Shown: positions 36,108 to 45,233 of the stretch, piece after piece
How the letters are laid out: the number at the start of each line of letters is the position of its first letter
Numbering within the stretch: position 1 is the stretch's first letter
Origin: Desmonostoc vinosum HA7617-LM4
GTDB taxonomy: Bacteria > Cyanobacteriota > Cyanobacteriia > Cyanobacteriales > Nostocaceae
Assembly (NCBI GenBank): GCA_019359515.1
Contig: JAHHHC010000013.1
Coordinates: forward strand, 62,001 to 126,000
Reading direction: 5' to 3'
Length of the DNA: 64,000 nucleotides
Notes under the pieces: generated by a model
Databases searched by the model: none
Told to the model about the DNA's origin: nothing
What the model saw: the letters and a program-made list of their open reading frames with translations, nothing else
Position numbers and translations under genes: made by a program

Positions 36108-36944
36108 ATGACGAATCAAGCTCCTATCCCTGTGATTGTGAACGGTGCTGCTGGTAAGATGGGACGTGAAGTGGTGAAAGCAATAGCGCAAGCACCAGAC
36201 TTGAATCTGATGGGTGCAATTGACCGTAGTGCCGAACATCAAGATCAAGATGCAGGAGAACTAGCAGGTTTAAGTGAACCTTTGGAAGTGCCTATTACCA
36301 ATCAATTAGAACCAATGCTAGGGTATGTGGCTGGCGAAAGACAACTTCCTCCAGGTGTGATGGTAGATTTCACCCATCCTGATTCAGTTTATGACAATGT
36401 TCGCAGTGCGATCGCCTACGGTATTCGTCCTGTAGTCGGAACCACAGGGTTAAGTCCAGAACAAATTCAAGACCTAGCAAACTTCGCCGAAAAAGCCAGT
36501 ACTGGTTGCTTAATTATTCCTAACTTCTCTATAGGAATGGTGCTGTTACAACAAGCCGCAGTCACAGCTTCGCAATATTTTGATCATGTAGAAATTATTG
36601 AACTGCATCATAACCAAAAAGCTGATGCTCCCAGCGGCACAGCGATTCAAACCGCGCAATTACTCGCAGGAATGGGTAAAACTTTTAACCCGCCCCAAGT
36701 TGAAGAAACCGAGAAATTATCGGGAGCAAGAGGCAGTATAGCAGAAGAAGGCATTAGAATTCATAGCGTGCGCTTACCGGGGCTGATAGCGCATCAAGAA
36801 GTGATTTTTGGCGCACCGGGGCAAATTTATACTTTACGACATGATACCAGCGATCGCGCTTGCTACATGCCAGGAGTACTACTAGCAATTCGCAAAGTCT
36901 TACAGCTAAAGTCATTAGTATATGGATTAGAAAAAATCCTTTAA
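36108..36944 (+). CDS. dapB: 4-hydroxy-tetrahydrodipicolinate reductase
   Basis: 278 residues. The NAD(P)H loop [13 protein letters not shown] is at the N-terminus. It has GTTGLS and the signature [22 protein letters not shown] (in parts), with the catalytic His-His and the substrate-binding lysine in K-x-D-A-P-S-G-T. It catalyses reduction of hydroxy-tetrahydrodipicolinate in lysine and peptidoglycan precursor synthesis. Full family length. A conserved membrane protein gene follows at 32 bases, and they may share a transcript. Confidence 0.97.
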   Translation: MTNQAPIPVIVNGAAGKMGREVVKAIAQAPDLNLMGAIDRSAEHQDQDAGELAGLSEPLEVPITNQLEPMLGYVAGERQLPPGVMVDFTHPDSVYDNVRSAIAYGIRPVVGTTGLSPEQIQDLANFAEKASTGCLIIPNFSIGMVLLQQAAVTASQYFDHVEIIELHHNQKADAPSGTAIQTAQLLAGMGKTFNPPQVEETEKLSGARGSIAEEGIRIHSVRLPGLIAHQEVIFGAPGQIYTLRHDTSDRACYMPGVLLAIRKVLQLKSLVYGLEKIL

Positions 36945-36976
36945 CCTCCAAACTCACAACTCAGCACTCAGCAATT

Positions 36977-37663
36977 ATGTTAGTCCCTCTGACTCGCCAA
37001 AAATTTGAACAAATTATTCCTTTAATTGCCACTGGTTTGCAATACAACTACTATTGGGGGAAATTTTCCAATTTTTTGCAGCGACTATTAATTTCTGTGG
37101 TTGCTGTAGTTGTAATTCTAATTGTAAAAATTTTGCTTGGACTTGAGTTTGGTTCGATAGTATTTGTGCTGGGAGTATTTGCTGCGTTTTTTTGGCTGTG
37201 GTATCCAGCCTTTCAAGCAAGTATGCGGAATATAAAATGCCGACGTTATAAATACAGCGGTTTTTTTCGTGGTCGAATATTGGATTGGTGGATTACAGAC
37301 AGGTTGATTGGTAAACAAGAAACCGTCAACAACAAAGGCGAATTAGTGATTGTAGAAAACCGTGAAAAACGGATTAACCTAGAGTTAGGTGATGACACAG
37401 GATTTAGCATCGAGTTTGATGCACCCCTGCGTCCTAATCACAAAGTCATTACTCGCGGCCAAGTTGCAGAAATGGTGGTGATGTCAAATCGCTCAGATTT
37501 GAGCAGTATTGAAGATTTTAGCGATGTATATATTCCCAGTCGCGAGTTGTGGGTTAGCGATTACCCTTACATCAGAAGAGATTTCTTTAATGAAGTCGGC
37601 CGTCGCCTGCGTGAAGACCAACAGGAAAGGCCACGCCGGCGTCGCCGTAGGGTGGAGGAATGA
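36977..37663 (+). CDS. Conserved cyanobacterial membrane protein
   Basis: 228 residues from ATG 36977. A longer frame back to 36860 overlaps dapB and is not supported. Two hydrophobic segments lie near residues 38-75. The remaining 150 residues are cytoplasmic or lumenal, with an ERP-rich basic tail (RPRRRRRRVEE). It follows dapB closely, an arrangement I recall from other cyanobacteria, where it is sometimes named phosphate permease without evidence. Function unknown. Confidence 0.75.
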   Translation: MLVPLTRQKFEQIIPLIATGLQYNYYWGKFSNFLQRLLISVVAVVVILIVKILLGLEFGSIVFVLGVFAAFFWLWYPAFQASMRNIKCRRYKYSGFFRGRILDWWITDRLIGKQETVNNKGELVIVENREKRINLELGDDTGFSIEFDAPLRPNHKVITRGQVAEMVVMSNRSDLSSIEDFSDVYIPSRELWVSDYPYIRRDFFNEVGRRLREDQQERPRRRRRRVEE

Positions 37664-37767
37664 GGGAGATGAGGGAGATGAGGGAGACGCGGGGACGAGG
37701 GGACGCGGGGACGCGGAGAATAATCAATGACAATTCCCTCCGGGAGCGGCCTTGAGTTCCCCATTTC

Positions 37768-38403
37768 TTACCTTTTGTGATTACCATCTTGGCCATAGGC
37801 TTGCCAAGCTAAGTCTACCAATCCATTGGCGATCGCAGCTGCTACAGCTGCATTACCTTTACGACTGTTAATTGTGATGTGAGGAACCAGGGAGTCTTGT
37901 AAACGACCTTTAGCTACATCCATATCTACAAATCCTGCTGGAGTAGCAATAATCAATGCAGGTCGAATTTCCTCAGCTTCAATTAAATCAACCAATGCTA
38001 TCAGTGCTGTTTGTGCTTGACCAATGAGAAAAATGCCTTCTGGATAACGCTTAGCTAAAGTTTCTATTCCCCATGCAGCGCGAGTTTTTTCTTTTTGGGG
38101 ACGTGTTAAAGCTTCCATGCTGCAATACACCGGATTAGCAAAAGTATTCTGAATGTCATCAGCAATACCTACTTGTACCATCGGCACATCAACCACAATC
38201 GTGGTACGTGCTGCTAATGCAGCAGCACCAGCCTGTAAAGCATGGTCAGAAAAACGAATTAAAGACTTATACTCAAAGTCAGCTGTGGCGTATATCACTC
38301 GCCGGACAATCTCATACTCTGCTGGCGAAAAGACATGACCGCCAATTTCTCTATCAATGATTGCCAAACTCTCAGCATCAGTTACATGCCATTCCATTGC
38401 CAT
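37768..38403 (-). CDS. cobH: Precorrin-8X methylmutase family protein
   Basis: 211 residues. The family motifs are VVDVPMVQVGI near the middle and RPALIIATPAGFVDMDVAK near the C-terminus, where canonical CobH has PVGFVxAxESK. The enzyme moves a methyl group from C-11 to C-12 in cobalamin ring synthesis. The change from ESK to VAK is, as far as I recall, shared by a cyanobacterial subgroup. No other cob genes adjoin it. A hairpin at 38439-38481 separates it from the TPM gene. Confidence 0.85.
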   Translation of the reverse strand: MAMEWHVTDAESLAIIDREIGGHVFSPAEYEIVRRVIYATADFEYKSLIRFSDHALQAGAAALAARTTIVVDVPMVQVGIADDIQNTFANPVYCSMEALTRPQKEKTRAAWGIETLAKRYPEGIFLIGQAQTALIALVDLIEAEEIRPALIIATPAGFVDMDVAKGRLQDSLVPHITINSRKGNAAVAAAIANGLVDLAWQAYGQDGNHKR

Positions 38404-38438
38404 TCTGCTCTGACGTACCAGCTTTCAGCTTATCAGTC

Positions 38439-38481
38439 AACAGTGAACAGTTATCAGTGAAATTGATAACTGTTTACTGTT
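38439..38481. terminator. Strong intercistronic hairpin
   Basis: An 18-base arm starting AACAGTGAACAGTTATCA (38439-38456) pairs with TGATAACTGTTTACTGTT (38464-38481), one mismatch, 7-base loop. It starts at the base next to the TPM stop codon on the minus strand and lies before the precorrin-8X methylmutase start. It may end or stabilise the TPM transcript. Confidence 0.65.
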
Positions 38482-39294
38482 TTAAGACTCGGCACTAGAA
38501 GAAGGCCGACTGAAAATAGGAGACAGATACGCAACTAAAACGCCAATGAGAAACCCGGCAATGTTCCGAACTAAAGGCAACCAGTCACTAGTACGCGTTA
38601 CTACTGGCCCAATACCAAAGGCAATAAACAAAATTCCCCACAAAGGAGAGAAAATTAAAGCCCATTGCCAAGCAAAAACTTGTTTTTCATTGCGGGGTTG
38701 AGCTGCAAATCCACAAATTACCCCTCCCACGACTGAAGTAATTAAGGTAAGAATCCATTGCTCCCGTGGAAGTCCAGGAACTACATTACAACCACCCTTC
38801 ATTAAACAGCCTTTGACAGATTCTAAGGCTTGCAGAATCGCTTGGTCTTCGCCTTGTTCGCGTACAAAGTATAAATTTCCAAAGCGGGTTTGCAATTCTA
38901 TCCAGAAAGTCCGGGGTAAAAGTTCATAAACAGCGTCACCAACACTAAAACTGAGAATATTACCGCCGCGAGAATCAGCAACCAGTAAAATACTCTTGTC
39001 ATCCAAACCCCAATAATTGATCACAGCCCGGCCTGGAGTACGGTCATATTGGGTCAATACTCGCAGTTTCCAACCAGTATCAGTTTCAAATTGATTTAAA
39101 TCTTTAACTAGCTTCTCTTCTTGCAAATCCGGGAGAGATTTAGCTAAGTCTACAACTGGAGTGAAAGAGTTAGGTAATAACTCAGGATTGTCATAGGCCA
39201 GAGCTTGGGGAGAATGTATCACCCACATTGACCCAGCCAAGAAAAATACAGCAATGGATACCAGAACTTTTCGCCAGAAACAAGACTGCATGGA
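38482..39294 (-). CDS. TPM-domain (Psb32/YgcG-like) exported membrane protein
   Basis: 270 residues from ATG 39294; an upstream TTG would add 12 residues. A signal peptide or membrane anchor (VLVSIAVFFLAGSMWV) precedes a TPM domain (FETDTGWKLRVLTQYDRTP, DDKSILLVADSRGGNILSFSVG, in parts). Two or three hydrophobic segments follow in the C-terminal part. TPM proteins of thylakoid systems (Psb32/TLP18.3) protect or repair photosystem II. This is the likely role, inferred from domain and phylogenetic context. DUF948 and YtxH genes are upstream on the same strand. Confidence 0.85.
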   Translation of the reverse strand, partial: SMQSCFWRKVLVSIAVFFLAGSMWVIHSPQALAYDNPELLPNSFTPVVDLAKSLPDLQEEKLVKDLNQFETDTGWKLRVLTQYDRTPGRAVINYWGLDDKSILLVADSRGGNILSFSVGDAVYELLPRTFWIELQTRFGNLYFVREQGEDQAILQALESVKGCLMKGGCNVVPGLPREQWILTLITSVVGGVICGFAAQPRNEKQVFAWQWALIFSPLWGILFIAFGIGPVVTRTSDWLPLVRNIAGFLIGVLVAYLSPIFSRPSSSAES

Positions 39295-39420
39295 CGTTTT
39301 TATACAAATATTAACGGCAGAAGTGAACAAGTTGTTTTAAAAGAGTACAGAAAAATGATACTTCTTTACACTTGTTTACTTTACTCTAATCTGAGGGATT
39401 AAAGCAAAGCGTTTTACCAG

Positions 39421-39960
39421 TTATTCTTGATCCTCAAAATTGTTTTCCCAACTTCCATTGGCATTGTAATTATCGTTGGTATGATAAGTTTGTGTTTTTA
39501 TCCGACGGTTTTCTTGCCTAAGTGCTTCTCGTTCACGTAACGTTAGCGGTGGTTTGTCATTGATTGAGAGACGCTCAATTGTTCGTCTAGCAGGTTTTTG
39601 ACGAGTAAAGGTTTTCCAGGCAGTTTTTACACCAATAAAGATGCTATGTGTGCCTGCTTGAACGTTTTGAGCTTGTTTGCGAGCGTTGTCCAAGGTTTGA
39701 TCAACTTGTTTGGCAACTTGTCCTGCACTTTTGACACCCTGACTAACATCATCAGTTAAATCAGTGATTTCCAAACCAGTCATGCGGATAGCATCTAGAG
39801 TGGGTGGTAACTCCCGCGAGAGCGTATCAAATAACTTTTCTGCACTACGAGCAGCGCGTGCTAATTCTTGCAAAGCAGGTATCGCTACCACCAAAACGGC
39901 AGTTAAACTGGCAGCTACTAAGAGTATGGATAGTCCCAACCAAAACAGGGGATCAATCAC
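39421..39960 (-). CDS. DUF948-type membrane protein
   Basis: 179 residues starting at GTG. One N-terminal membrane helix (LFWLGLSILLVAASLTAVLVV) is followed by a long amphipathic helix (LARAARSAEKLFDTL through QVDQTLDNARKQ), as in DUF948 proteins, and a polar tail. It stands 22 bases downstream of the YtxH-type gene, and the two are probably co-transcribed. In such pairs a structural or stress role at the membrane is supposed; nothing specific can be said. Confidence 0.8.
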   Translation of the reverse strand: MIDPLFWLGLSILLVAASLTAVLVVAIPALQELARAARSAEKLFDTLSRELPPTLDAIRMTGLEITDLTDDVSQGVKSAGQVAKQVDQTLDNARKQAQNVQAGTHSIFIGVKTAWKTFTRQKPARRTIERLSINDKPPLTLREREALRQENRRIKTQTYHTNDNYNANGSWENNFEDQE

Positions 39961-39982
39961 GGTTATGCTATCTATGAGCGTT

Positions 39983-40321
39983 TTAATTCTTAGAAAGAGA
40001 CTCTGATTTTTCCACAGCTTTTTGCCGCTTCAAGACTTGGTTTTCTCGTTGACTGGCTTCGACACCAGCTGCTATGGCTTCTTTGAGTCTCTCTAGTGTT
40101 TCATCCCAGTTTCGCAATGCACTAGCAGAGAGCCTATCTGCTTGAATTTGCACACTTGTTGATAAGTCTTCCGCCAATTCTGGGATAGCATCGGCAGATT
40201 TTTTCAAAATTTTGCGAGTTTCGCGCCCTGTGCGCGGAGCAACGAGCAAACCGGTCAAAGCACCGATGCTAGCTCCCAGCATCAAACCGCTAAAAAATAC
40301 TCCAGAACGGTTATTAGACAT
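39983..40321 (-). CDS. YtxH-domain protein
   Basis: 112 residues. The N-terminal glycine-rich membrane helix FFSGLMLGASIGALTGLLVAPRTGRETRK (in parts) is the YtxH signature, followed by charged helical sequence. These are small general-stress or gas-vesicle-associated proteins of unknown mechanism. It is upstream of the DUF948-type gene on the same strand, with 22 bases between them. Confidence 0.88.
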   Translation of the reverse strand: MSNNRSGVFFSGLMLGASIGALTGLLVAPRTGRETRKILKKSADAIPELAEDLSTSVQIQADRLSASALRNWDETLERLKEAIAAGVEASQRENQVLKRQKAVEKSESLSKN

Positions 40322-40605
40322 CTTACTGTTTCTCTCCTTACACCCATTTTAGGTGGGTTTTCTCTCCTTGCAAGACCCAAAAGATTTTATCTAGTTAATC
40401 TATCGTGACAATATATCGGCTAGAAATGTTGCTTTTACCCATTAACTCACTTGGTGAGGGAATTGGGAATAGTTATTTTCTTCCCCTGCTCCTCCTGCCT
40501 CTCCTACCTCTCTCAAATCCCCCGGTCACTGAGCGCTTGCTACGCGTAGCGTCTTTGAAGGAGAAGTGCATCCCCCTCATCTCCACCTAACCCCTAATCC
40601 CTTGG

Positions 40606-40935
40606 CTATCTTTTTCGTTGGTACAAAATGCTTCTGCGAACATTACGTTGCCATACTTGTCGTCCGAAAAACAGCAAGCTGATAATTTGCCGCACTTGTT
40701 GTATTTGGGCTTGTAGAGCTTGATTTTGCTGCATTAGGTTATGAATACCCTGCTGGCCAGCATAAATATTTTCCGGTGCTTTATACAACGCCGCGTGAGT
40801 GCAGCGCTCATAAAAAGTTAATCTATCAGATATAAATGCTAATCGCTGCTTTAGTTGCCATACTTGCCCAGCTGTATAAAGTAGTATTAACGAAATAAGG
40901 GTATTAATAACTATAACTACTATTACCATTACCAT
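40606..40935 (-). CDS. Small membrane-anchored coiled-coil protein
   Basis: 109 residues. A hydrophobic N-terminal helix (MVIVVIVINTLISLILLYTA) is followed by helical sequence with heptad-like leucine and glutamine spacing (QVWQLKQRLAFISDRL, NLMQQNQALQAQIQQVRQII). It ends in a basic tail. No family recognised. It is isolated by a repeat-rich gap on one side and gene relics on the other. Confidence 0.65.
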   Translation of the reverse strand: MVMVIVVIVINTLISLILLYTAGQVWQLKQRLAFISDRLTFYERCTHAALYKAPENIYAGQQGIHNLMQQNQALQAQIQQVRQIISLLFFGRQVWQRNVRRSILYQRKR

Positions 40936-40999
40936 TGTTTGCCTTTGCTACACCATTCATTATTCATAAGTTCTTTTATGTGCTGAACTTAGATTTAAT

Positions 41000-41131
41000 T
41001 TAATGAAAAATCATAACGTTTTCATAGGTTGTTTTAGAGCGCACCAATAGTTTCCTTATAAAGTTTACTTCTGTTAAATTAGCCCCACCAAAATCTGCTC
41101 CCCGGATATCTGCATAGCTAAAGTTTGTTCA
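41000..41131 (-). pseudogene. Pentapeptide-repeat protein remnant
   Basis: On the minus strand one frame reads NFSYADIRGADFGGANLTEV, a run of five-residue A(D/N)xxx repeats, then NFIRKLLVRSK and a stop near 41000. Two stop codons lie just upstream of the repeats, so only the tail of a larger gene remains. Confidence 0.6.
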
Positions 41132-41213
41132 CTGCTAGGAGCGATTGCTAGTGTTCGCTTTGGTGCTGTTATTTAAGAGCCGCGATCGCTAAAAATAGAG
41201 ATCATCACAGAAG

Positions 41214-41336
41214 ATGCATAAGCCAGTATTTTCACACTTATTCATAACGGGACTAGCCGTACTGACATTAAGCAGTTGCAGTACCCTAACTACTTTAACT
41301 TATGTTAGTTATGTCTTATGTCAGACATGCTATTAG
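41214..41336 (+). CDS. Short lipoprotein or truncated lipoprotein gene
   Basis: A 40-residue frame. MHKPVFSHLFITGLAVLTLS followed by SC is a good lipoprotein signal peptide with a lipobox (LTLSSC). The 16 residues after it lack any domain. The short length next to the tRNA-Phe 3' end suggests that the body of the gene was lost. It may be a real small lipoprotein. Confidence 0.35.
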   Translation: MHKPVFSHLFITGLAVLTLSSCSTLTTLTYVSYVLCQTCY

Positions 41337-41347
41337 GCTGTAATCAA

Positions 41348-41420
<73 letters not shown>

Positions 41421-41496
41421 GGGGCGTTTTTTCTTTGCCACGATTAATCAATGTAGCAAACCTAGAAAAATTTAGCAAGGCTTTGCAGAAAAAATT

Positions 41497-42366
41497 TTAT
41501 GCTGCTTTTAACGTTAACTTAACCCAAATGAAAACGGCTACAAATAGGAGAAATTGCACAAGAACGATACTAGGGCCGGAGGCAATGTTGAAAAGACCTG
41601 ATATTATCATGCCAAAAAGGCTACTGCTAAAACCAACAATCACTGACATGACTAAAAAGTGGCTAAAGTGGTGACTCATAAGTTTTGCAGTTGAGGCGGG
41701 AATAACTAAGAAGGCGTTCACTAGCAAAACTCCGACAGCTTTAATTGCTACAGCAACGGCTAGTGAGAGCAAAACTACAAATCCGTAGCGGTACAATTGA
41801 ACTGAGATACCTTGCACTTGTGCCACATCAGGGTTAAGTGTCAACAAGATTTGCTGTCTGAGAGTTGATAATAAAAAGATGCTGCCTCCCACAAGCACAA
41901 GCAGCGTTAAAACCAAATCTGTGACATCGATCGCCAGAATATCACCGAATAGTACTCCCATAAGGTTGCCGCGATATCCTTTAATAAAGCTAGTCAGGAT
42001 GACACCGATCGCTAATGCCCCTGAGAGAACTATACTGAGAACGCTATCGTTAGCTAAATCGGTCTTATCGATGAAGTAAAGCACAACAGTGCCAAAAACC
42101 AAGGTAAAAGGTAATAGCATCCACGTAGGATTTAACTGTAGCAATACACCCAATGCTACACCTACTAATGCTGCATGACCTACGGCATGACTAAAAAAAG
42201 ATAGTTGGCGCAAGGTAACAAAACTACCTAGCATACCACCAAGAATTCCCATTAATACAGCACCTGCGATCGCACGCTGCATGAAGGGAAATTTTAACAA
42301 ACTCACTAAGTCATTAGTATTGGTTACAGCTAGCTCAGTTATCTGGCAATAATTAAATAAATCCAT
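41497..42366 (-). CDS. znuB: Zinc (metal) ABC transporter permease
   Basis: 289 residues, about eight to nine hydrophobic segments, ABC-3 family: LGSFVTLRQLSFFSHAVGHAALVGVALG (in parts) near residue 45 and GVLLVNAFLVIPASTAKL in the C-terminal half. It is the membrane pore for Zn2+ (or Mn2+), working with ZnuC and ZnuA encoded at 43125-44963. It is separated from them by the divergently oriented regulator gene at 42510-42893, which is unusual. The substrate is inferred from the histidine-rich ZnuA and the zinc-type regulator. Confidence 0.9.
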   Translation of the reverse strand: MDLFNYCQITELAVTNTNDLVSLLKFPFMQRAIAGAVLMGILGGMLGSFVTLRQLSFFSHAVGHAALVGVALGVLLQLNPTWMLLPFTLVFGTVVLYFIDKTDLANDSVLSIVLSGALAIGVILTSFIKGYRGNLMGVLFGDILAIDVTDLVLTLLVLVGGSIFLLSTLRQQILLTLNPDVAQVQGISVQLYRYGFVVLLSLAVAVAIKAVGVLLVNAFLVIPASTAKLMSHHFSHFLVMSVIVGFSSSLFGMIISGLFNIASGPSIVLVQFLLFVAVFIWVKLTLKAA

Positions 42367-42509
42367 ATGTAATATTTTAAGATGATTAGCATTCTATGCT
42401 GAAAAATCAATAATTTTTATTCTCATAAAATTATAGATAATTGCTTGATCATATATTTGGTTTAACCAACTATTTTTTTACTAGAATTAATGTAATTCCT
42501 TAAATAGAA
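42367..42509. promoter_or_regulatory. Divergent znuB/regulator control region
   Basis: A 143-base A+T-rich spacer with the inverted repeat TTGGTTTAACCAA (42457-42469) and GAATT/AATTC around AATGT (42484-42498). Either could be a binding site for the SmtB-type regulator, which usually represses its own promoter. A clear classical SmtB 12-2-12 operator was not seen. Confidence 0.4.
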
Positions 42510-42893
42510 ATGATTCAGTCTAATTCGAGATTTACCATAGATAGTAACAACGTTCAACCCCTTTCAAAGCAGGTTCTTAGCAGCGATAAAGCCCAACGCA
42601 TGGCAGAATTTTTTAGTTTCTTAGGAGATGCCAATCGCCTGCGAATTCTCTCCTTTTTGGCGAAAAAAGAACTATGCGTCAGTGATTTAGCAGCATTATT
42701 AGATATGAGTGAATCTGCCGTCTCTCATCAGTTGCGAAACTTACGGGCAATGCGCTTGGTCAGTTATCGCAAGCAAGGGCGTAATGTATTTTATAGCCTC
42801 CACGATAGTCATATTTTCCATCTTTACCAAGCTGTGGCTGAACATTTGGATGAAGAGGATGAGGGGGCAGGGGAGATGAGAGAGACGCGGTGA
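42510..42893 (+). CDS. SmtB/ArsR-family zinc-sensing repressor
   Basis: 127 residues, winged helix: [54 protein letters not shown] (in parts). The final helix [18 protein letters not shown] gives D-x-H-x10-H-x2-E, exactly the alpha-5 zinc site of SmtB/ZiaR. The alpha-3 motif ELCV keeps one cysteine. The protein should release DNA when zinc binds. The C-terminal stretch GAGEMRETR comes from intergenic repeat sequence. The position between znuB and znuC is consistent with control of zinc homeostasis. Confidence 0.9.
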   Translation: MIQSNSRFTIDSNNVQPLSKQVLSSDKAQRMAEFFSFLGDANRLRILSFLAKKELCVSDLAALLDMSESAVSHQLRNLRAMRLVSYRKQGRNVFYSLHDSHIFHLYQAVAEHLDEEDEGAGEMRETR

Positions 42894-43030
42894 GGCAGTC
42901 GCAGTCCTGGCGGTTTCCGTCGGGTGCGTTAGCGACGTTCGCGTCAGCGTCTCCCCTTGGGAGAAGGAGCGTCACTGCCGAACCTGGAGGGGGACAGGGG
43001 GACGCCGAGACGCCGAGAATAACCAATGCA
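42894..43030. repeat. Small inserted repeats after the regulator gene
   Basis: GTCGGGTGCGTTAGCGACG-type and GGCAGTCGC-type short elements are stacked here, ending in GACGCCGAGACGCCGAGAAT. They contributed the last codons of the regulator gene. No gene is seen. Confidence 0.6.
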
Positions 43031-43035
43031 AAGCG

Positions 43036-43074
43036 CAAAGTTCTGAGCGCCGACTTCCGGCGCTCAGAACTTTG
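43036..43074. terminator. Perfect 17-base hairpin
   Basis: CAAAGTTCTGAGCGCCG (43036-43052) pairs perfectly with CGGCGCTCAGAACTTTG (43058-43074), 5-base loop. It lies between the convergent ends of the regulator gene and znuC. No T-run follows on either strand, so it may be a dispersed repeat used as a transcription barrier. Confidence 0.6.
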
Positions 43075-43124
43075 TAAGAGAGGACAAATGACAATTCTCT
43101 ATTCCCCATTCCCTATTCCCTATT

Positions 43125-43922
43125 TCAATGCTTGTGCTGATAGCGACTGAACCCTGGCCCGTAGGTTGCTAAGAGATTTTGGGGTGAGAGGGCAATTTCT
43201 GGCTGACCGGTACAAACGACGGTTTGGTTGAGACAAAGGACGCGATCGCAATGACGGCTGACCATATCAATATCATGAGAAACTTGCAATATTGTCCAAT
43301 TTTCTTCTCGTTTTAATTCGTTCAACAAGGCGTAAAAATCCGCTGCACCTTGCATATCAACCCCTGCAAAGGCTTCATCTAATACTAGCAATCTTCTAGG
43401 CATAACTAAACAATAAGCTAGTAATACTCGCTTGAGTTGACCACCGCTGAGAGTACCAATAGCTTGATGACGTAGATGATAAGCATCTGTTCTCCGTAAA
43501 GCTTCTGCTATTGCTGCTGATTTTTCGCAGTTTTGTGTCCACAACTGAGGGAAAAATGACACCTCTTTTTTATCTTTTAACTGTTTTCTTTTACCCTCAT
43601 TCACCCACCCTAGTCCTACCAATTCACTCACAGAAATTGGAAAACTGCGGTCAAAGATGAAATTTTGTGGCATGTAACCCAAGAGATGGCGTAAATTTCC
43701 TAGCCTAGTAATGGGGCGACCAAAGACTTCAATCATACCTGCATTACGCGGAATCAAATCTAAAACCGCTTTAACTAAAGTACTTTTGCCTGCACCATTG
43801 GGGCCGACTATGGCTGTATCTGTTCCTGATAACAATTCAAAGGAAACATCCCGAACAGCTATATAGCTGCCTTGGTATACTGTTAATCCTTCTACTTTCA
43901 AAATAACAATGTCATTGGTCAT
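43125..43922 (-). CDS. znuC: Zinc ABC transporter ATP-binding protein
   Basis: 265 residues. Walker A GPNGAGKST, Q-loop LGYMPQ, signature LSGGQLKR, Walker B LLVLDEA and switch histidine in LQVSHDIDMVSRH. Sequence style matches the metal (ZnuC/MntB) group. It energises Zn2+ uptake through ZnuB. It lies 36 bases downstream of znuA on the same strand, so the two form an operon; the 43922-43958 gap holds short GTCATTGGTCATTT tandem repeats. Confidence 0.93.
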   Translation of the reverse strand: MTNDIVILKVEGLTVYQGSYIAVRDVSFELLSGTDTAIVGPNGAGKSTLVKAVLDLIPRNAGMIEVFGRPITRLGNLRHLLGYMPQNFIFDRSFPISVSELVGLGWVNEGKRKQLKDKKEVSFFPQLWTQNCEKSAAIAEALRRTDAYHLRHQAIGTLSGGQLKRVLLAYCLVMPRRLLVLDEAFAGVDMQGAADFYALLNELKREENWTILQVSHDIDMVSRHCDRVLCLNQTVVCTGQPEIALSPQNLLATYGPGFSRYQHKH

Positions 43923-43958
43923 TGGTCATTTGTCATTGGTCATTTGTAAAGGACAAAC

Positions 43959-44963
43959 CTATTTACATGCTGTTTCTAGAGTTTGTAAGTTGGCTTTCAT
44001 TGCTTGGAAATAATACTGCGGATTTGTTTCGCCAGTTTCTAAAGAATCAAGAGTACTCAAAGTTAATTTCAAATCTTGTGAAAGGCTTTTCAGTAATTTG
44101 TTATCTACACCTGGTTCGCTAAATAAGGCTTTAACTTTGTATTTTTTTACAATATTGATGGTTTTTTGTAAGTCTGTTGGCGAAAGTTGATCTTCGGGAA
44201 TTTCTACTACTGCAACTTGTTTAAGATTGTAGCGCTTGGCTAAGTATGGAAAGGCATCATGAAAAGTTACAAATGTGCAGTTAGGGGTTTTTTGTAAAGT
44301 TTGCTGAAATTGATTATTTAAACTTTCTAATTCTTTAATATAAGTTGCAGTATTTGTCTCATAAACCTGCTTATTTTTTGGATCAGCAGTAATTAACCCA
44401 TCTCGAATATTTACTACTTGCTGTTTTGCTAAAACTGGATCTAACCAAACGTGAGGATTACCCTCAGCGTGTTCGTGGTCGTGGTCTTCTGCTTTCGCTA
44501 TTTTCTCAACAGGTGAAATTTCATCTAAAGGTTTAATACCTTTGCTAGCATCAATTTCGCTTAGTTGGGAGTTTTGAGCATTTTTGATGGTGTTTTTGAG
44601 AAACTCTTCTAACCCCAAACCATTTTTTACTAACACATTCGCAGTGGCGATCGCTTTGACATTTTCTGGTGTTGCTTGATACTCATGTACCTCAGTACCA
44701 GGTTTGACTAAAATTTCTACGTCTGCCACATCTCCAGCGACAGCTTTAGTAAAAATATACATCGGTAAAAATGTTGTCACAATTTTAGTTTTTTCTAGCT
44801 GTGCTGATGGGGTAGATGCAGCCTCTTGTGCTTGTGGAGACTGTTCAGTATTCGTGGTTCGATTCGTGTTTGATTGGTTACAGCTAGCCGTCGTTGACAA
44901 CATGAACACTGCCATTATGGCCAAAATACCGCTTCTTTTTTTGCTTGTCTGAGTGTTCATCAC
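43959..44963 (-). CDS. znuA: Zinc-binding lipoprotein of ABC transporter
   Basis: 334 residues. Signal peptide with lipobox ending at Cys28 (TTASC). A cluster A-I binding-protein fold: FLPMYIFTKAVAGDVADVEILVKPGTEVHEYQATP (in parts) includes the first metal His. A histidine-rich loop EDHDHEHAEGNPHVWLDP follows at about residues 163-180. It captures Zn2+ in the periplasm. It begins the znuA-znuC operon. A Fur/Zur-box-like sequence lies 72-93 bases upstream. Confidence 0.93.
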   Translation of the reverse strand: MMNTQTSKKRSGILAIMAVFMLSTTASCNQSNTNRTTNTEQSPQAQEAASTPSAQLEKTKIVTTFLPMYIFTKAVAGDVADVEILVKPGTEVHEYQATPENVKAIATANVLVKNGLGLEEFLKNTIKNAQNSQLSEIDASKGIKPLDEISPVEKIAKAEDHDHEHAEGNPHVWLDPVLAKQQVVNIRDGLITADPKNKQVYETNTATYIKELESLNNQFQQTLQKTPNCTFVTFHDAFPYLAKRYNLKQVAVVEIPEDQLSPTDLQKTINIVKKYKVKALFSEPGVDNKLLKSLSQDLKLTLSTLDSLETGETNPQYYFQAMKANLQTLETACK

Positions 44964-45034
44964 AGGTTCTCCCTTTCAAAAGACTATGGTCAAAGTTTTT
45001 ATTTTCAATGAGACTTAAGATCTACACTTTATAC

Positions 45035-45056
45035 TATAATAATTCTCATTCTCATA
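45035..45056. promoter_or_regulatory. Fur/Zur-box-like site between znuA and porin gene
   Basis: The minus strand reads TATGAGAATGAGAATTATTA, close to the GATAATGATAATCATTATC family of Fur/Zur operators. It lies midway between the divergent znuA and porin genes and could control both by zinc (or iron) status. Confidence 0.5.
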
Positions 45057-45233
45057 TACTTAATCAATATTATTTCTGTGTTTCCTGTGTTAGGAATAAC
45101 AGCTAAATTTTGCTATCTACTGAAAACTCTTGACTATTTCTGGTAAAAATATTTCTTGTTTCTGATAAAATCACTGAACAAGTTTTTAAGAAAATTTGTT
45201 TTTAACAGAGTACGAAATAAGTGTGAGGAAAAA